Shown here piece after piece: positions 13,861 to 14,716 of a DNA stretch of 14,716 bases. This stretch comes from JACQHM01 sp964535215 (GTDB lineage Bacteria > Methylomirabilota > Methylomirabilia > Methylomirabilales > JACQHM01): assembly GCA_964535215.1 (NCBI GenBank), contig CAZHST010000066.1, positions 1 through 14,716 of the forward strand. The letters are read 5' to 3'. The notes beneath the pieces are model-generated. The model saw nothing but the letters and a program-made list of their open reading frames with translations, was not told the DNA's origin and made no database searches. Each line of letters opens with the position of its first letter. Within the stretch, counting starts at the first letter, position 1. A program made the position numbers and the translations under genes.

Positions 13861-14716
13861 TACCAGACTGTATAGTTCCCTGTCACATCGGTTCCACCAC
13901 AGTTGTTAGCATCATATAAGCTAATCCTGATACTGTTATTGGTACCTATTTCGGTATCATTCCCTCTATCGCGATCATCGGTATCCTCAAAGCGAATGGC
14001 AAGGGTCGTGGATACCCCTGCACCTATGGTATAGGTGAAGTTTCCGGCGCAGTCACCACTACGTCTATTAGCTGCCCACTCAGCCCCACCGCCACCGAAG
14101 TTTATTTGATTATATTCATCTGCATCTCCTCCACCCTGGTTATCCCAAAAAACCTTTGCACTCCTGATCGTGATGCTGCCTGCGGTGTTATTGAGGATGG
14201 TCTGGGAGACCGTGGTAGTAACACCTGCCGTCACAGTAGCTGGGGTGATCTGGACAATAGAAGTTCCATTGATCCCGCGAGCCGACACCTCGGTTGAGGC
14301 CGTGTTGATGTTCCCGGCTTTATCCACCGGCCTGATGTGATAATAGTAGATCGTCCCAAAGCTGATCGTCTGATCGGTGTAACTGCTCGCCAGCCCGATG
14401 CTGGCCAGCAGATTCCCGGCCCCTGGAGTGAACCCCGCCGTGGTGCTGCGGTAGATGTGGTAGCCCGCCAAGTCAATGAGGGACGAGCCGTCGGTGTTCG
14501 TTGTAGGAGGGGTCCAGGTCAGCGTGATCTGGGTCGGTCCCACCCCGGTGGCCGCCGGGCTTCCCACCGGGCCGGGGATGGTGGGATCGTTCGAGGCCTG
14601 GAGGGTCGTGTTCACCGTCTGGCCGGGGAGGACGACCACGACCCGCTTAAGGGTCTCCGATCCCACGGTGACCTGGATCCGGTGCTTGCCGATGGGGATC
14701 GAGGGGAAGCTGAAGT
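13860..14716 (-). CDS. Secreted or surface fibronectin-III protein, 5' end outside window
   Basis: 284 residues are visible and the frame continues past the right edge. GTG 14666 is only an internal codon, because the upstream sequence (IPIGKHRIQVTVGS) runs in the same strand of a PEGA- or regulatory-like beta domain. A fibronectin type III domain follows: P-T-Q-I-T-L-T-W-T-P-P, then GYHIYRS, SYTDQTI, YYYHIRPVDKAGN. The last 130 residues are a Gly/Asn/Thr-rich beta domain I cannot name. It has two cysteines (SGDCAGN, NNCGGT) that may pair, and an acidic EDTDDRDRGND loop. Such proteins are usually exported adhesins or pilus-associated tips, and its place directly before the pilus operon supports that, as inference. 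The C-terminal domain is visibly richer in A+T than the fibronectin part and than the pilus genes, suggesting separate origin. The stop TAA is at 13860-13862, with the tail remnant right behind it. Confidence 0.8.
   Translation of the reverse strand, partial: FSFPSIPIGKHRIQVTVGSETLKRVVVVLPGQTVNTTLQASNDPTIPGPVGSPAATGVGPTQITLTWTPPTTNTDGSSLIDLAGYHIYRSTTAGFTPGAGNLLASIGLASSYTDQTISFGTIYYYHIRPVDKAGNINTASTEVSARGINGTSIVQITPATVTAGVTTTVSQTILNNTAGSITIRSAKVFWDNQGGGDADEYNQINFGGGGAEWAANRRSGDCAGNFTYTIGAGVSTTLAIRFEDTDDRDRGNDTEIGTNNSIRISLYDANNCGGTDVTGNYTVW

Noticed and set aside
13860..14666. Reading the right-hand gene as complete from GTG 14666
   Set aside because: The frame continues upstream to the edge with sequence that fits the same beta domain, and there is no ribosome site or signal peptide at 14666.

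Overview
The window comes from a G+C-rich, two-membrane (diderm) bacterium. The evidence is Sec signal peptides on several proteins, an outer-membrane beta-barrel protein, PapD-like chaperone sequence and a type IV pilus / type II secretion inner-membrane platform. The lineage cannot be fixed from sequence reading alone. Codon usage and degenerate heptamer repeats between genes would fit an uncultivated lineage of the NC10/Methylomirabilota or Rokubacteria kind, but this is a low-confidence guess. Every gene I can support is on the minus strand, so transcription runs from right to left, and gaps between genes are short (none above 300 bases).

Right part (14716 to 6808): the 3' end of a large secreted fibronectin-III protein, then a type IV pilus assembly operon. 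Its order is a natural PilM-PilN fusion, PilO, a membrane-anchored PilP/GspC-like protein, two receiver-only response regulators that share an 84-bp identical block, the PilB/GspE ATPase, the PilC/GspF platform protein and a short type IV pilin. The fused PilM-PilN and the TM-anchored PilP resemble GspL and GspC of type II secretion, so the machine sits between the two families. No secretin, retraction ATPase or prepilin peptidase lies in the window.

Left part (6717 to 1): a 65-residue protein of unknown function, then a cluster that looks like a divergent chaperone-usher fimbria. It has three secreted small beta-rich subunit-like proteins, a two-domain periplasmic chaperone-like protein, and an outer-membrane beta-barrel protein with two C-terminal beta-sandwich repeats that I propose takes the usher's place. 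A full-length NtrC-family sigma54 activator sits between the barrel gene and the last subunit gene.

The thread joining the two halves is regulation. Three sigma54-type (-24/-12) promoter matches, all on the minus strand, lie just upstream of pilC-pilA (8551-8566), of the middle subunit gene (5875-5890) and of the last subunit gene (527-542). The only sigma54 activator in the window lies downstream of the second promoter in the same run of genes, which would allow positive autoregulation. My hypothesis is one surface-fibre regulon in which pilin/platform and subunit genes are switched on together by this activator. The right edge also holds a scar: a duplicated, frame-shifted C-terminal tail just after the stop of the fibronectin-III protein, next to a local drop in G+C.
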